Shown here in pieces: positions 17,322 through 25,892 of a stretch of DNA of 64,000 bases. This stretch comes from Variovorax sp. PBL-E5. Lineage in GTDB: Bacteria; Pseudomonadota; Gammaproteobacteria; Burkholderiales; Burkholderiaceae_C. Within the stretch, counting starts at the first letter, position 1. Every line of letters starts with the position of its first letter. Below the pieces are notes generated by a model. It saw only the letters and a program-made list of their open reading frames with translations, searched no databases and had not been told where the DNA came from. Location of the stretch: contig NZ_LR594671.1 in NCBI RefSeq assembly GCF_901827185.1, forward strand, positions 4,830,001 through 4,894,000. The letters run 5' to 3'. A program made the position numbers and the translations under genes.

Positions 17322-18035
17322 TCAGAAAGCGCGCACCAGCAACACGAGGCCCGACACGATCGCGAAGACCTGGACGAAGACCCGCAGAAATCCCCCGTTG
17401 ACGCGGCGATGGACCATGCGGCTGAGCACGGCGCCCACCACCAGCGCCGGCAGCAGGCTCGTCGCGGCGGAAAGCTGCGACGCGCTGATGCGCCCCGCCA
17501 CCATCAGCGTGACCAGCGACACCAGCTCGCCCACGAGAAAGCACAGCGCGACGGTCGAGCGCATGGTGGGCGCGGCCTGATGCTGATACACCAGCGCCAG
17601 CGGCGGACCGCCGATGCCGGTCGCCGTCTCGGTGACGCCGGTGACCAGCCCGGCCGCGATGAAGGCCGGCCGGCCCGGCGAGAAGGCCGGCATCACCAGC
17701 GTGACGAGCGCGGCGGCGATCGTCGAGGCGCCGACGAACAGCGACAGGTGGCTGGCACTCAGCGCCGCCAGCACCCAGAGGCCGCCCGCGGTGCCCAGGA
17801 TGCGCCCGCCCGTGATCCAGCCCGCGCCGACGCGGTCGACCGCCGTGCGCTCGCGCCACACCACGTACAGATTGAGCGGCAGCATCAGCACCAGCACGCA
17901 GACCGGCAGCAAGGCCGGCTGCAGGATGCCGACCACCGGCGCGGCGATCAGCGCGAAGCCGACGCCGGTCGAGCCCTGGACGAAGGCCGCGAAGAAAACG
18001 ACGAGGGAGATGAGGAGAAGATGATCGAGGCTCAC
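17322..18035 (-). CDS. TSUP (TauE/SafE) family membrane transporter
   Basis: 237-residue inner-membrane protein with seven or eight hydrophobic segments. The duplicated family signature is visible (AAFVQGSTGVGFALIAAPVVG and LVTGVTETATGIGGPPLALVY). The GTG start at 18035 overlaps the upstream amidohydrolase stop as GTGA, implying translational coupling. TSUP proteins move sulfite, sulfoacetate or other organic anions. With no sulfur genes nearby, an organic anion made by the neighbouring hydrolases is the more likely cargo (inference). Confidence 0.87.
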   Translation of the reverse strand: MSLDHLLLISLVVFFAAFVQGSTGVGFALIAAPVVGILQPALLPVCVLVLMLPLNLYVVWRERTAVDRVGAGWITGGRILGTAGGLWVLAALSASHLSLFVGASTIAAALVTLVMPAFSPGRPAFIAAGLVTGVTETATGIGGPPLALVYQHQAAPTMRSTVALCFLVGELVSLVTLMVAGRISASQLSAATSLLPALVVGAVLSRMVHRRVNGGFLRVFVQVFAIVSGLVLLVRAF

Positions 18036-19471
18036 TGTGGCGTCCGGCTGTTGGCGGCGGAAAGAAGGCGGTGTTCGGCCGCGGGCGGATGCAGGCGCTG
18101 GATGGGCGCGCGGGCGATCGCCTCGTGCGCGATCCGCGATACCTGCCGCTGAAGGGTCCGGGCGTCCCAATCCGGCGGCCATCCCTGCCACAGGCGCAGG
18201 CGCCCGGCGACGAAGACGGCGGTGATCTGGTCCCGGTTGCCCAGGCGCACCAGGTCCCAGGTCAGATCGACCGAGGTGCACATCTCGGGCGTGTCGATGT
18301 CGACGATCAGGAAGTCGGCCTCCTTGCCGACCGCGATCTCGCCGATCCGGTGGCCGAGGCCGATGGCTTTCGCGCCCGCGTGGGTCGCATGGTCGAACCA
18401 CGTCCAGCCGCCGCCGCAGGAGGCGTCGCCGATGCCGAGGCCGAAGGCAAGCTTCTGCGCTGCCTCGGCCGCATCCATCAGACGGAAGCCGTCGCTGCGG
18501 GTCGCATCGGTGCCCAGCCCGAATCGGATGCCGAGCGCGGCCATCATCTGCGCCGGTGCCACCGCATTGCCCTTCCACTGGCTGGCCACCGGGTTGTAGC
18601 TCACGGCGGTGTCGGTCTGCCGCAGCAGGTTCAGTTCCGGCGGCGTGACCAGGGTGCCGTGCGCGATCAGCACCTGCGGGCCGAGCGCGCCCAGATGCGC
18701 CAGCAGTTCGAGCGGCCGCATGCCGCGCTGCACGACCGAGCGCTCGACCGAGGCCAGGTGCTCGTTGACGTGGGTCTGGAAGATCGTGCGCGCGTCGGCG
18801 CAGAGCTTCGACACGGCGACCAGCATCTCGTCCGAGGCCGCCTCGGGCACCGAGATCGCAAGCGAGGGGTGTACCAGCGGATCGTCCGACCATTGCTGCA
18901 GGAAGCGCTCCGCCTGCGCCTTCAGCGCCGCGCGCTCGGCGGCGCTGCTGTCGTTGCCGCCGTCGTTGCAGATCAGGCCCAGCACGCAGCGCAGTCCGGC
19001 CTCGCGCGTGGCGGCGGCGACGGCGCCGATGTCGCCCTTGGCGCGCGTGCCCGCATCGCAGACGGTGGTGAAGCCGCCGCGCAGCGACTCCAGCGCCGCA
19101 AGCTTGGAAACCAGAAAGACGAACTCGTCATCCAGGCTCGACTCGAGCGGAACCCAGACGCGGCGGAAGATCTCGGACGGCTCGCCATAGGCCAGCGACT
19201 TGCCGAAGGACTGCGTGAGATGGTGGTGCGCATCGATCATCCCCGGCATCAGCAGCTTGCCGGGCAGGCGCACGGGCACGAGCCGCGGATAGCGCGCTGC
19301 GAGCACCTCGGCAGGCCCGAGGTCGCGGAACTTGTGGCCCGAGACCAGCACGGCATGGTCGGTCACCGGACCGTCGCGCAGCATCAGGTGGTCAGGGACG
19401 AGCAGCAGCTCGTCGGCCGCGAGTTGCGCGACATCGAGTTCAGGGAACATGGCGTTCGGAAGGGTGGTCAT
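18032..19471 (-). CDS. Amidohydrolase superfamily deaminase/hydrolase (ATZ/TRZ-like)
   Basis: 479-residue metal-dependent hydrolase. It has the PGMIDAHHHL metal site (H82, H84), THVNEH (first His after the barrel core), LIAHGT (second His) and GTDATRSDG (catalytic Asp). The C-terminal beta-sandwich is closed by IAVGKEADFLIVDID. This subgroup includes guanine, S-adenosylhomocysteine and triazine deaminases/aminohydrolases. The start at 19471 overlaps the permease stop (ATGA). Next to a nucleobase-type permease, a purine- or pyrimidine-like ring is the likely substrate. Confidence 0.88.
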   Translation of the reverse strand: MTTLPNAMFPELDVAQLAADELLLVPDHLMLRDGPVTDHAVLVSGHKFRDLGPAEVLAARYPRLVPVRLPGKLLMPGMIDAHHHLTQSFGKSLAYGEPSEIFRRVWVPLESSLDDEFVFLVSKLAALESLRGGFTTVCDAGTRAKGDIGAVAAATREAGLRCVLGLICNDGGNDSSAAERAALKAQAERFLQQWSDDPLVHPSLAISVPEAASDEMLVAVSKLCADARTIFQTHVNEHLASVERSVVQRGMRPLELLAHLGALGPQVLIAHGTLVTPPELNLLRQTDTAVSYNPVASQWKGNAVAPAQMMAALGIRFGLGTDATRSDGFRLMDAAEAAQKLAFGLGIGDASCGGGWTWFDHATHAGAKAIGLGHRIGEIAVGKEADFLIVDIDTPEMCTSVDLTWDLVRLGNRDQITAVFVAGRLRLWQGWPPDWDARTLQRQVSRIAHEAIARAPIQRLHPPAAEHRLLSAANSRTPQ

Positions 19472-20814
19472 TGCGAAGCAGGCGCCGTCTCGTTCACGGC
19501 CGCCTCGGTGCGCGCAGCGGAGAAATGATGAAAGACGATGTTCAGCACGATGGCCGTGAGCGAGCCCATCGCGAGGCCGTTGCCGAGCACCAGCTGCAGC
19601 GTATCCGGGAACTTGCTGTACAGCCCCGGCACCAGGATCGGCAGCAGACCCATCGTCAAGGCCCCCGCGAGCACGAACATGTTGCCGCGCTCGTGCAGGT
19701 CGACCTTGCGCAGCATGTCGATGCCCATGGTGCCGATGATCGCGAAGACCACCATCGCCGTGCCACCGACCACCGCCGACGGAATGGCGTTGAACAGCCG
19801 CCCGAGCGGTGCCGACAGTGCGACCAGGATGAGGATCGCTCCGGCCGTCGCCGTCACATAGCGCGAGCGCACGTTGGTGGCCCGCACGATGCCGATGTTC
19901 TCGCCGCTGGTGATGATCATCGAGGTGCCGAAGAAGCCACCGATGAGCGACATCAGCGCATCGCCGCGGATGGTGCGCGGCACCACGTCGCGCGGGTCGA
20001 TCGGCCGGCCCACGACTTCGGCCACGGCCACGGTCTGGCCGGTGGCCTCGACCATCGAGATGACGCTGAAGATCAGGAGCGGCACGGCCGCGACCACGTC
20101 GAAATGCGGCATGCCGAAGGGCAGCAGCGTTGGCGCGCTCCAGACCGGTCCGGCTGCGACGCCGCTGAAGTCCATCATGCCGAACAGCGCGGCGACGATC
20201 GAGCCCGCGAGCAGGCCCAGCAGCACGGCAAGCTGGCCCAGCATGCCCTTGAAGAGGCGCGCGAACACCACCGTGAAACCGATGGTCGCGAGCGCGAGCC
20301 CGATGTTCGCCGGGTCCGCGAAGCCGGGCGTCCCGGCCCGGCCCGCGATGATGCCGCCGTACACCTTCACCAGGTTGATCGAGACCAGCAGCAGCAGCGT
20401 GCCGATGACGATCTTCGGAAAGTACTTCAGGCAGCGCGAGAACACCGGCAGTACCACGAAGTAGAACAAGGCCGTGAGGATGACCGCGCCCGAGGCAGTC
20501 TGCAGATCCCGCTGCTGCGCGATGGTCAAAAACATCACGATCGGCGCGCCGCCCGGCACCATCACGAAGGGCAGCCGGGCACCGAACTTCCAGGGACCGA
20601 AGGACTGCAGCAGCGTGCCCACGCCGCACAGCAGAAAGGTCGCGCTGATCAGGTTCACCGTCAGCGCCTGCGACAGGCCCAGTGCCTTGGCCACCAGGAA
20701 GACGGAGGTGATGGGCACGGCCGCCATCACCAGCACATGCTGCAAGCCGAACACGAGCAATTGCCCCAGGGGCAGCACGGCGTCGACGGCAGGCGTATCG
20801 GATACACGGGACAT
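19468..20814 (-). CDS. NCS2 family nucleobase (uracil/xanthine-type) permease
   Basis: 448-residue inner-membrane transporter with 12-14 hydrophobic segments. NCS2 signatures: LGQLLVFGLQHVLVM in TM1 (Q-H pair), SMVEATGQTVAVAEVVG (the E of TM8), and GGFFGTSMIITSGENIG (TM10 region). Start at 20814 (MSRVSDTPA) has the ribosome binding site AAAGGAA directly upstream; an in-frame ATG at 20841 would lie in the operator. First gene of a four-gene operon that continues into amidohydrolase, TSUP and creatininase. Substrate probably a nucleobase or analogue imported with protons. Confidence 0.9.
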   Translation of the reverse strand: MSRVSDTPAVDAVLPLGQLLVFGLQHVLVMAAVPITSVFLVAKALGLSQALTVNLISATFLLCGVGTLLQSFGPWKFGARLPFVMVPGGAPIVMFLTIAQQRDLQTASGAVILTALFYFVVLPVFSRCLKYFPKIVIGTLLLLVSINLVKVYGGIIAGRAGTPGFADPANIGLALATIGFTVVFARLFKGMLGQLAVLLGLLAGSIVAALFGMMDFSGVAAGPVWSAPTLLPFGMPHFDVVAAVPLLIFSVISMVEATGQTVAVAEVVGRPIDPRDVVPRTIRGDALMSLIGGFFGTSMIITSGENIGIVRATNVRSRYVTATAGAILILVALSAPLGRLFNAIPSAVVGGTAMVVFAIIGTMGIDMLRKVDLHERGNMFVLAGALTMGLLPILVPGLYSKFPDTLQLVLGNGLAMGSLTAIVLNIVFHHFSAARTEAAVNETAPASQ

Positions 20815-20840
20815 GATCGATTCCTTTGATCGGACTGGCA

Positions 20841-20856
20841 CCCAAATCGATTTGGG
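20841..20856. promoter_or_regulatory. LacI-family operator O1, perfect palindrome
   Basis: CCCAAATCGATTTGGG is a perfect 16-bp palindrome with a central CG, the hallmark of LacI-family sites. It lies 27 bases before the permease start codon, in the leader, and matches O2 (20910-20925) at 15 of 16 positions. Confidence 0.8.
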
Positions 20857-20865
20857 CAGGTTGGC

Positions 20866-20886
20866 AAAAAAACCGCCGGAAGGCGG
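20866..20886 (-). terminator. Intrinsic terminator inside the permease leader
   Basis: On the - strand this reads CCGCC-TTCC-GGCGG followed by seven T, a compact rho-independent terminator. It lies about 50 bases upstream of the permease start and between the two LacI operators, so it would stop leftward transcripts starting near O2 unless an antiterminated form exists. An alternative pairing GGTT...AACC overlaps the T-run. Attenuator or riboswitch expression platform is possible; no ligand-binding fold was recognised. Confidence 0.6.
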
Positions 20887-20909
20887 GTGGAGTACATTTC
20901 AGGGCATTT

Positions 20910-20925
20910 CCCAAAACGATTTGGG
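20910..20925. promoter_or_regulatory. LacI-family operator O2
   Basis: CCCAAAACGATTTGGG differs from O1 at one position. It is 33 bases upstream of the lacI-type start codon. A weak leftward promoter (TTGACT, complement of 20949-20954, 16-base spacer, TTCAAT) would place O2 at its transcription start. The 69-bp distance between O1 and O2 left ends would allow looping and autoregulation. Confidence 0.72.
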
Positions 20926-20958
20926 GATTGAATCACCGCTTTGGAAAAAGTCAACAGC

Positions 20959-21996
20959 ATGAATCCCGATACGACGCGGCGGGTGACCATCAAGGACGTC
21001 GCCCGGGAAGCGGGGGTGTCGCCGACCACGGTGTCGCACGCACTGAACGCGCGCGGCCAGGTCGATGCGCGCACCCGGGCGCGGGTCGAGAAGGCAGCGC
21101 TCAAGCTGGGCTACCGGCCGAACCGCCATGCCCAGCGGCTGCGCACCGGCGAAGCGCACATGATCGTTCTGCTGTCGTCGATGCCTTTCGCGGTGGCCGG
21201 CGGCCCGTCGCGCCTGGGCTTCCTGATGGAGATCGCGGCGGTCGCGGCCAGCGCGGCGCTCGATCGCAGTCTGGCCCTGGTGCTGGCACCGCCGATGGAA
21301 AGCGGACAGGTTCCGCTGGAACTTCTGGACGTGGACGGCGCGCTGGTCATCGAGCCCTCGGCCGGCGATCCCAACATGGAGTACCTCAAGCGCCGGGGCT
21401 TGCCGGTGGTGGCGATCGGAAAGCCCGGCGGCGCCCGCAGCGCGGTGCCCTACGTCGACATCCATTCCGCGCAGACCACGCGGCTGCTGCTCGATCATCT
21501 CTACGCGCAGGGGGCCCGCAAGGTCGCGATGATCCTGGGCTCCGCGCAGCGCAATTCCTATCTGGAGGCGCAGGCGGCCTACCGGGAGGTCGTCACCGCG
21601 CGAAGGCAGCCGTTCCTGCTGTCGCTGGCCGACGAAGTCCGCGGCGAGGACGGTGGCCGCGAAGCGGCGCGTGCGCTGCTGGCGGCGCATCCCGACATCG
21701 ACGCCTTGTGCGTGCCGGTCGACGCCTTCGCGGCCGGCGCGGTGAAGGCGATCGCCGAATCGGGCCGACGCATTCCACAGGACGTGATGGTCGCGACGCG
21801 CTACGACGGTGTTCGCGCGCGCACCTGCAATCCGCCGCTCACGGCCGTGGATCTGCACCTGGAGCAGGTCGCCCACGAAGCCATCGATCTGCTGTTCGAC
21901 CACCTGCGAGGCGACCTGAGCCGCCGAGCGGTGGCCGGGCCGGCCGCCGACCTCGTGGCACGCGAATCGTCCGCGCGCAAAAGCACGGGCGGCTGA
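20959..21996 (+). CDS. LacI family transcriptional regulator
   Basis: 345-residue repressor type protein. HTH VTIKDVAREAGVSPTTVSHAL (about residues 10-30) with the hinge helix RPNRHAQRLRTG, then a periplasmic-binding-protein-like ligand domain. It is divergent from the NCS2 permease operon, and two near-identical CG-centred palindromes lie between them, so it very likely represses that operon and itself. ATG at 20959 is preceded by GGAAAAAG; an upstream TTG at 20941 is possible but would add six residues. Effector probably the permease substrate or a product. Confidence 0.9.
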   Translation: MNPDTTRRVTIKDVAREAGVSPTTVSHALNARGQVDARTRARVEKAALKLGYRPNRHAQRLRTGEAHMIVLLSSMPFAVAGGPSRLGFLMEIAAVAASAALDRSLALVLAPPMESGQVPLELLDVDGALVIEPSAGDPNMEYLKRRGLPVVAIGKPGGARSAVPYVDIHSAQTTRLLLDHLYAQGARKVAMILGSAQRNSYLEAQAAYREVVTARRQPFLLSLADEVRGEDGGREAARALLAAHPDIDALCVPVDAFAAGAVKAIAESGRRIPQDVMVATRYDGVRARTCNPPLTAVDLHLEQVAHEAIDLLFDHLRGDLSRRAVAGPAADLVARESSARKSTGG

Positions 21997-22092
21997 GCGG
22001 GCCAGGCGCGGCGGACGGCCAAACGGCTGCCCGCTGTGGGCGCTTTCCGGCGTGAGCGCACCCTGGTGCGGCAGCGCCGCTACCATCGGGCG

Positions 22093-22836
22093 ATGACCGA
22101 CGACCTGTTCCGCTCCGACGCCTACCTGCGCGACTGCGAGGCGCGCATCCTGCGCGTCGACGAGGCCGGCATCGTGCTCGACCGCACCGTGTTCTATCCA
22201 CAGGGCGGCGGCCAGGCCGGCGACAGCGGCCGGCTGCTTCTGCCTGATGGCCGCGAACTTGCGATCGCCGATACGCGCAAGGCCAAGGACGCCGAGGGCC
22301 GCCCGACGGCCGAGATCCTTCACGTGCCCGCACCCGAACAGGCCGATCTGCTCGCCGGCCTGAAGCCGGGCGATGCGGTGACGGTCCGGCTCGACTGGGA
22401 ACGCCGCCACAAGCTGATGCGCTTCCACACCGCGACGCATCTGCTGTGCCATCTGGTTCCGCAGCCGGTCAACGGCTGCTCGATCACGCCCGAGTACGCA
22501 CGGCTCGATTTCCACATGACGGATCCGCTCGACAAGGAACTGCTCACGGCCGGCCTCGCCCGGCTGGTCGCGGCGGCCCATCCGCTCACGGTGGGCGCGA
22601 TCACCGACGACGAACTCGACGCCAACCCGGCGCTCGTCAAGAGCATGAGCGTGCAGCCGCCGCGCGGCACCGGCACGGTCCGCACGGTCCGCATCGGCGA
22701 TGCCGAGCAGATCGACTTCCAGCCCTGCGGCGGAACCCATGTGGCGAACACCGAGGAGATCGGCGCCGTGGTCGTGACCAAGATCGAAAAGAAGAGCGCC
22801 AACAGCCGCCGGGTGATGCTCGGATGGGCGTCATGA
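22093..22836 (+). CDS. Alanyl-tRNA editing protein (AlaX-like)
   Basis: 247-residue freestanding editing domain related to the alanyl-tRNA synthetase C-terminal region; hydrolyses mischarged Ser- or Gly-tRNA(Ala). Zinc ligands are intact: HTATH (H112, H116) and CGGTH (C212, H216). The N-terminal TVFYPQGGGQAGDSG is the standard second-domain opening. The ATG at 22093 gives the family N-terminus. It is a single gene between lacI-type and dsbD-type genes. Confidence 0.9.
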   Translation: MTDDLFRSDAYLRDCEARILRVDEAGIVLDRTVFYPQGGGQAGDSGRLLLPDGRELAIADTRKAKDAEGRPTAEILHVPAPEQADLLAGLKPGDAVTVRLDWERRHKLMRFHTATHLLCHLVPQPVNGCSITPEYARLDFHMTDPLDKELLTAGLARLVAAAHPLTVGAITDDELDANPALVKSMSVQPPRGTGTVRTVRIGDAEQIDFQPCGGTHVANTEEIGAVVVTKIEKKSANSRRVMLGWAS

Positions 22837-22882
22837 GTTTCGGGCGGAACTTCGCCCACCACGGCCGCTCCGATTGAGCTGC

Positions 22883-25075
22883 ATGGCCTTTTCGCTTCCT
22901 CTTCGTTTCGCGGGCATCCTGCTCGCCGCGCTCGCCACTTGCATGCCGGCGGCCGCGCAACTGTCCTCCCGCGTCGGATCCGTCGTCACGACGCCGCACG
23001 TGCGGGCCGAGCTCATTGCCGATGCGCCGGATGGCGTCGCTCCGGGTGCGCCGATCTGGGTCGGGCTGCAGATCACGCACCAGCCGCAGTGGCACACCTA
23101 CTGGAAGAACCCCGGCGATTCCGGATTGCCGACCGAACTCGCCTGGTCGCTGCCGGCCGGCGTTTCCGCCGGCGAGATCGTCTGGCCGGTGCCGAAGAAG
23201 ATCCCGATCGGCAACCTGGCCAACTACGGCTACGAAGACACCGTGCTGCTGCCGGTGCCGCTGACCGTGGCGCCGGACTTCAAGCCACCGTTGGCGCTCA
23301 CGGGCGGCGGCGAACTCGATGTCCGACTCAAGGCCTCCTGGCTGGTTTGCCGGCAGGAGTGCGTGCCCGAGGAAGGCGAGTTCCTGCTCAAGCTGCCGCT
23401 CCAGAGTTCGACCGCGCTGCACAAGAGCGACTTCGATGCCGCGCTGGCCGCGCAGCCTGCGGCGCTGACGAAACCCGGCGAAGTCGCCGTGGTCGGCAAG
23501 CGGCTGCAGGTGCGGCTCGACGACCTGCCGGCGTTCGTGCGTGGCAAGACGCTGGAATTCTTTCCCGAGACAGGCGATGTGATCCACACGGCGGCGGTCC
23601 AGGGCAAGGACTGGACGCAGGCCTGGCAAGGGGACAGCTGGACGGCTGACGTGCCGCTGGACGACCAGCGCAGCGCAAGCCCGGCCGTGATGCCGATCGT
23701 GGTGGCGCTCGCGGAAAGTGATCGGCAAGCGGGCCAGCCGGTCGCCTGGCGCACCGAAGCGCCGGTGAGCGGCGACTGGCCACCCGCCGCTGCGGCGAAG
23801 ACGGAGGTACCGCCGGCGCTGACGGCGGCACTCGCAGCCAACGCCGCCGCCGCGGCAGCGCCGTTGCGACCTTCCGGCAGTTTTGCAACGGCGCTGCTGG
23901 GTGCGCTGCTCGGCGGCCTGCTGCTGAACCTGATGCCCTGCGTGTTTCCCGTGCTGGCGATCAAGGTGCTGGGCTTCACCCGCCGCGCGGATGACGGCCA
24001 CGGCCATCGGCGGGCTGCGCTGGCCTACGCGGCCGGCGTGGTGCTCTCGTTCCTGGCGCTGGGCGGGGCGATGCTGGCGCTGCGCGCTGCCGGCGCACAG
24101 CTCGGCTGGGGCTTCCAACTGCAGTCGCCGGCGGTGGTCGCGGCGCTCGCGGCGCTGTTCACGCTGATCGGGCTCAACCTCGTCGGCGTGTTCGAGTTCC
24201 GCACCCTGGCGCCGGTCTCGCTCTGCTCGGCGCAGGCCCGGCATCCGGTCGTCGACGATTTTCTGTCGGGCGTGCTGGCCGTGGTGATCGCCTCGCCCTG
24301 CACCGCGCCGTTCATGGGCGCGTCGCTCGGTTTCGCGATCAGTCTGCCGGCCGCGCAGGCCTTGTTGATGTTCGCGGTGCTTGGTTTCGGCCTGGCGCTG
24401 CCGTACCTGGTCGCCGGCTTCGTGCCTGCGGTGGCCCACCTGCTGCCCAGGCCCGGCGCGTGGATGGAAACCGTGCGCAGGTTGCTCGCATTCCCGATCT
24501 TCGCCACGGTGGCCTGGCTGGTCTGGGTGCTCGGCCAGCAGAGCGGCATCGACGGCGCTGGCGCATTGCTCGGCCTGCTGGTGTGCCTGGCGGCCATCGT
24601 CTGGGCGCTGACGCTGCGTGGCCGCACGCGCATGGTGGTGGCCAGCCTGTTGATCGTCGTCACCGCGCTGCTGGGCGCCGCCATCGGCGGCAACGTGCTT
24701 CGAAACGCCGCGCCGGCCGTCGCGGCCTCCGAGGGCGGGCGTTGGCAAACCTGGTCGGCCGCACGCGCCACCGAGCTCGCGGCGTCGGGAAGGCCGGTGT
24801 TCGTCGACTTCACGGCGGCCTGGTGCGTGACCTGTCAGTACAACAAGCGCAGCACGCTGTCGGATGCCGCGCTGCTGGCCGATTTCGACGCCAGGAAGGT
24901 GGCCATGCTGCGCGCCGACTGGACGCGCCGCGATCCGGCCATCACCGAGGCGCTGACGGCGCTGGGCCGCAGCGGTGTGCCGGTCTACGTGCTCCAGGCG
25001 CCGGGCAAGCCGCCCGTCGTGCTGACGGAAATTCTGAGCAAGGACGAGGTCCGCGCAGCGCTCGCGGCACTTTGA
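22883..25075 (+). CDS. DsbD/ScsB family protein-disulfide reductase
   Basis: 730-residue inner-membrane electron-transfer protein that would carry reducing power from cytoplasmic thioredoxin to the periplasm. Order: signal peptide (about 1-24), periplasmic N-terminal domain with WHTYWKNPGDSG and a Cys pair WLVCRQECVPEEG, a membrane domain with conserved Cys in LMPCVFPVLAIKVLG and ASPCTAPFMG, and a C-terminal thioredoxin domain with AAWCVTCQ (C648, C651). The large N-terminal domain fits ScsB (copper-stress type) as well as DsbD. Next gene is a redoxin, a possible partner. Chosen start ATG at 22883. Confidence 0.9.
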   Translation: MAFSLPLRFAGILLAALATCMPAAAQLSSRVGSVVTTPHVRAELIADAPDGVAPGAPIWVGLQITHQPQWHTYWKNPGDSGLPTELAWSLPAGVSAGEIVWPVPKKIPIGNLANYGYEDTVLLPVPLTVAPDFKPPLALTGGGELDVRLKASWLVCRQECVPEEGEFLLKLPLQSSTALHKSDFDAALAAQPAALTKPGEVAVVGKRLQVRLDDLPAFVRGKTLEFFPETGDVIHTAAVQGKDWTQAWQGDSWTADVPLDDQRSASPAVMPIVVALAESDRQAGQPVAWRTEAPVSGDWPPAAAAKTEVPPALTAALAANAAAAAAPLRPSGSFATALLGALLGGLLLNLMPCVFPVLAIKVLGFTRRADDGHGHRRAALAYAAGVVLSFLALGGAMLALRAAGAQLGWGFQLQSPAVVAALAALFTLIGLNLVGVFEFRTLAPVSLCSAQARHPVVDDFLSGVLAVVIASPCTAPFMGASLGFAISLPAAQALLMFAVLGFGLALPYLVAGFVPAVAHLLPRPGAWMETVRRLLAFPIFATVAWLVWVLGQQSGIDGAGALLGLLVCLAAIVWALTLRGRTRMVVASLLIVVTALLGAAIGGNVLRNAAPAVAASEGGRWQTWSAARATELAASGRPVFVDFTAAWCVTCQYNKRSTLSDAALLADFDARKVAMLRADWTRRDPAITEALTALGRSGVPVYVLQAPGKPPVVLTEILSKDEVRAALAAL

Positions 25076-25168
25076 CCCTGCGCCGCAACGGGTTGTCACA
25101 AGCAGATGAGGAAACCGCTCTAAGCTGTCGCGGTTGTTGAATTTTTCTGACCGGAGTTCACGCTGATC

Positions 25169-25861
25169 ATGACCTCGCCGTCATCCTCCAACTCGCGCTC
25201 CTACCGTGCCGCACGCAACGCGCGTGCAGCGCTGAGCCGCGCCTCGCGCCGCGCCGTGATGGCTGCGGCCGTGGCGCTCGGTGCCACCTTCCTGATGGGG
25301 ACGAACGCCATCGCCGCCCCGGCCGTCGGCCAGCAGGCGCCCGATTTCGTCGCCGTCGACACCAGCGGCAAGCAGCATCGGCTGTCCGACTTCGCGGGCA
25401 GGTTCGTGGTGCTCGAATGGACCAACCCCGGCTGCCCCTTCGTGCGCAAGCACTACGGCAGCGGGAACATGCCCGCCACGCAGAAGGCCGCGACCGACAA
25501 GGGCGTGGTCTGGCTCGCGATCAACTCGACCGAACGCGCGGCGAGCGACTACCTCCAGGCGCCGGCGCTCGAGGCCTGGATGAAGGAGCACGCGGCATCG
25601 CCCACCGCCGTCCTGATGGACGAGGACGGCGTGATCGGCCAGGCCTACGGCGCACGCACCACGCCGCATCTCTTCATCATCGACCCGAAAGGCGTGCTGG
25701 TGTATGCCGGCGGCATCGACAGCATGCCTTCGACGCGCGTCGACGACATCAAGACCGCCACCAACTACGTGAGCCAGGCACTGGGCGAAGCCTTCGGCGG
25801 CAAAGCGATCTCGGTGACGGCCAGCAGACCCTACGGCTGCTCGATCAAATACAAGAGCTGA
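25169..25861 (+). CDS. Exported thioredoxin/peroxiredoxin-like protein
   Basis: 230 residues with a long basic N-region (several Arg up to position 28) and a hydrophobic core (about 30-50), so exported. The redoxin fold begins [32 protein letters not shown]; the active site is [10 protein letters not shown] with a single N-terminal Cys (C89), not CXXC. A second Cys is near the C-terminus (PYGCSIKY). It may be reduced by the DsbD/ScsB-like protein encoded 93 bases upstream; that pairing is inferred from adjacency. Confidence 0.82.
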   Translation: MTSPSSSNSRSYRAARNARAALSRASRRAVMAAAVALGATFLMGTNAIAAPAVGQQAPDFVAVDTSGKQHRLSDFAGRFVVLEWTNPGCPFVRKHYGSGNMPATQKAATDKGVVWLAINSTERAASDYLQAPALEAWMKEHAASPTAVLMDEDGVIGQAYGARTTPHLFIIDPKGVLVYAGGIDSMPSTRVDDIKTATNYVSQALGEAFGGKAISVTASRPYGCSIKYKS

Positions 25862-25892
25862 AGCCGACCGGGCTGCCTGCGACAATCGCGGG

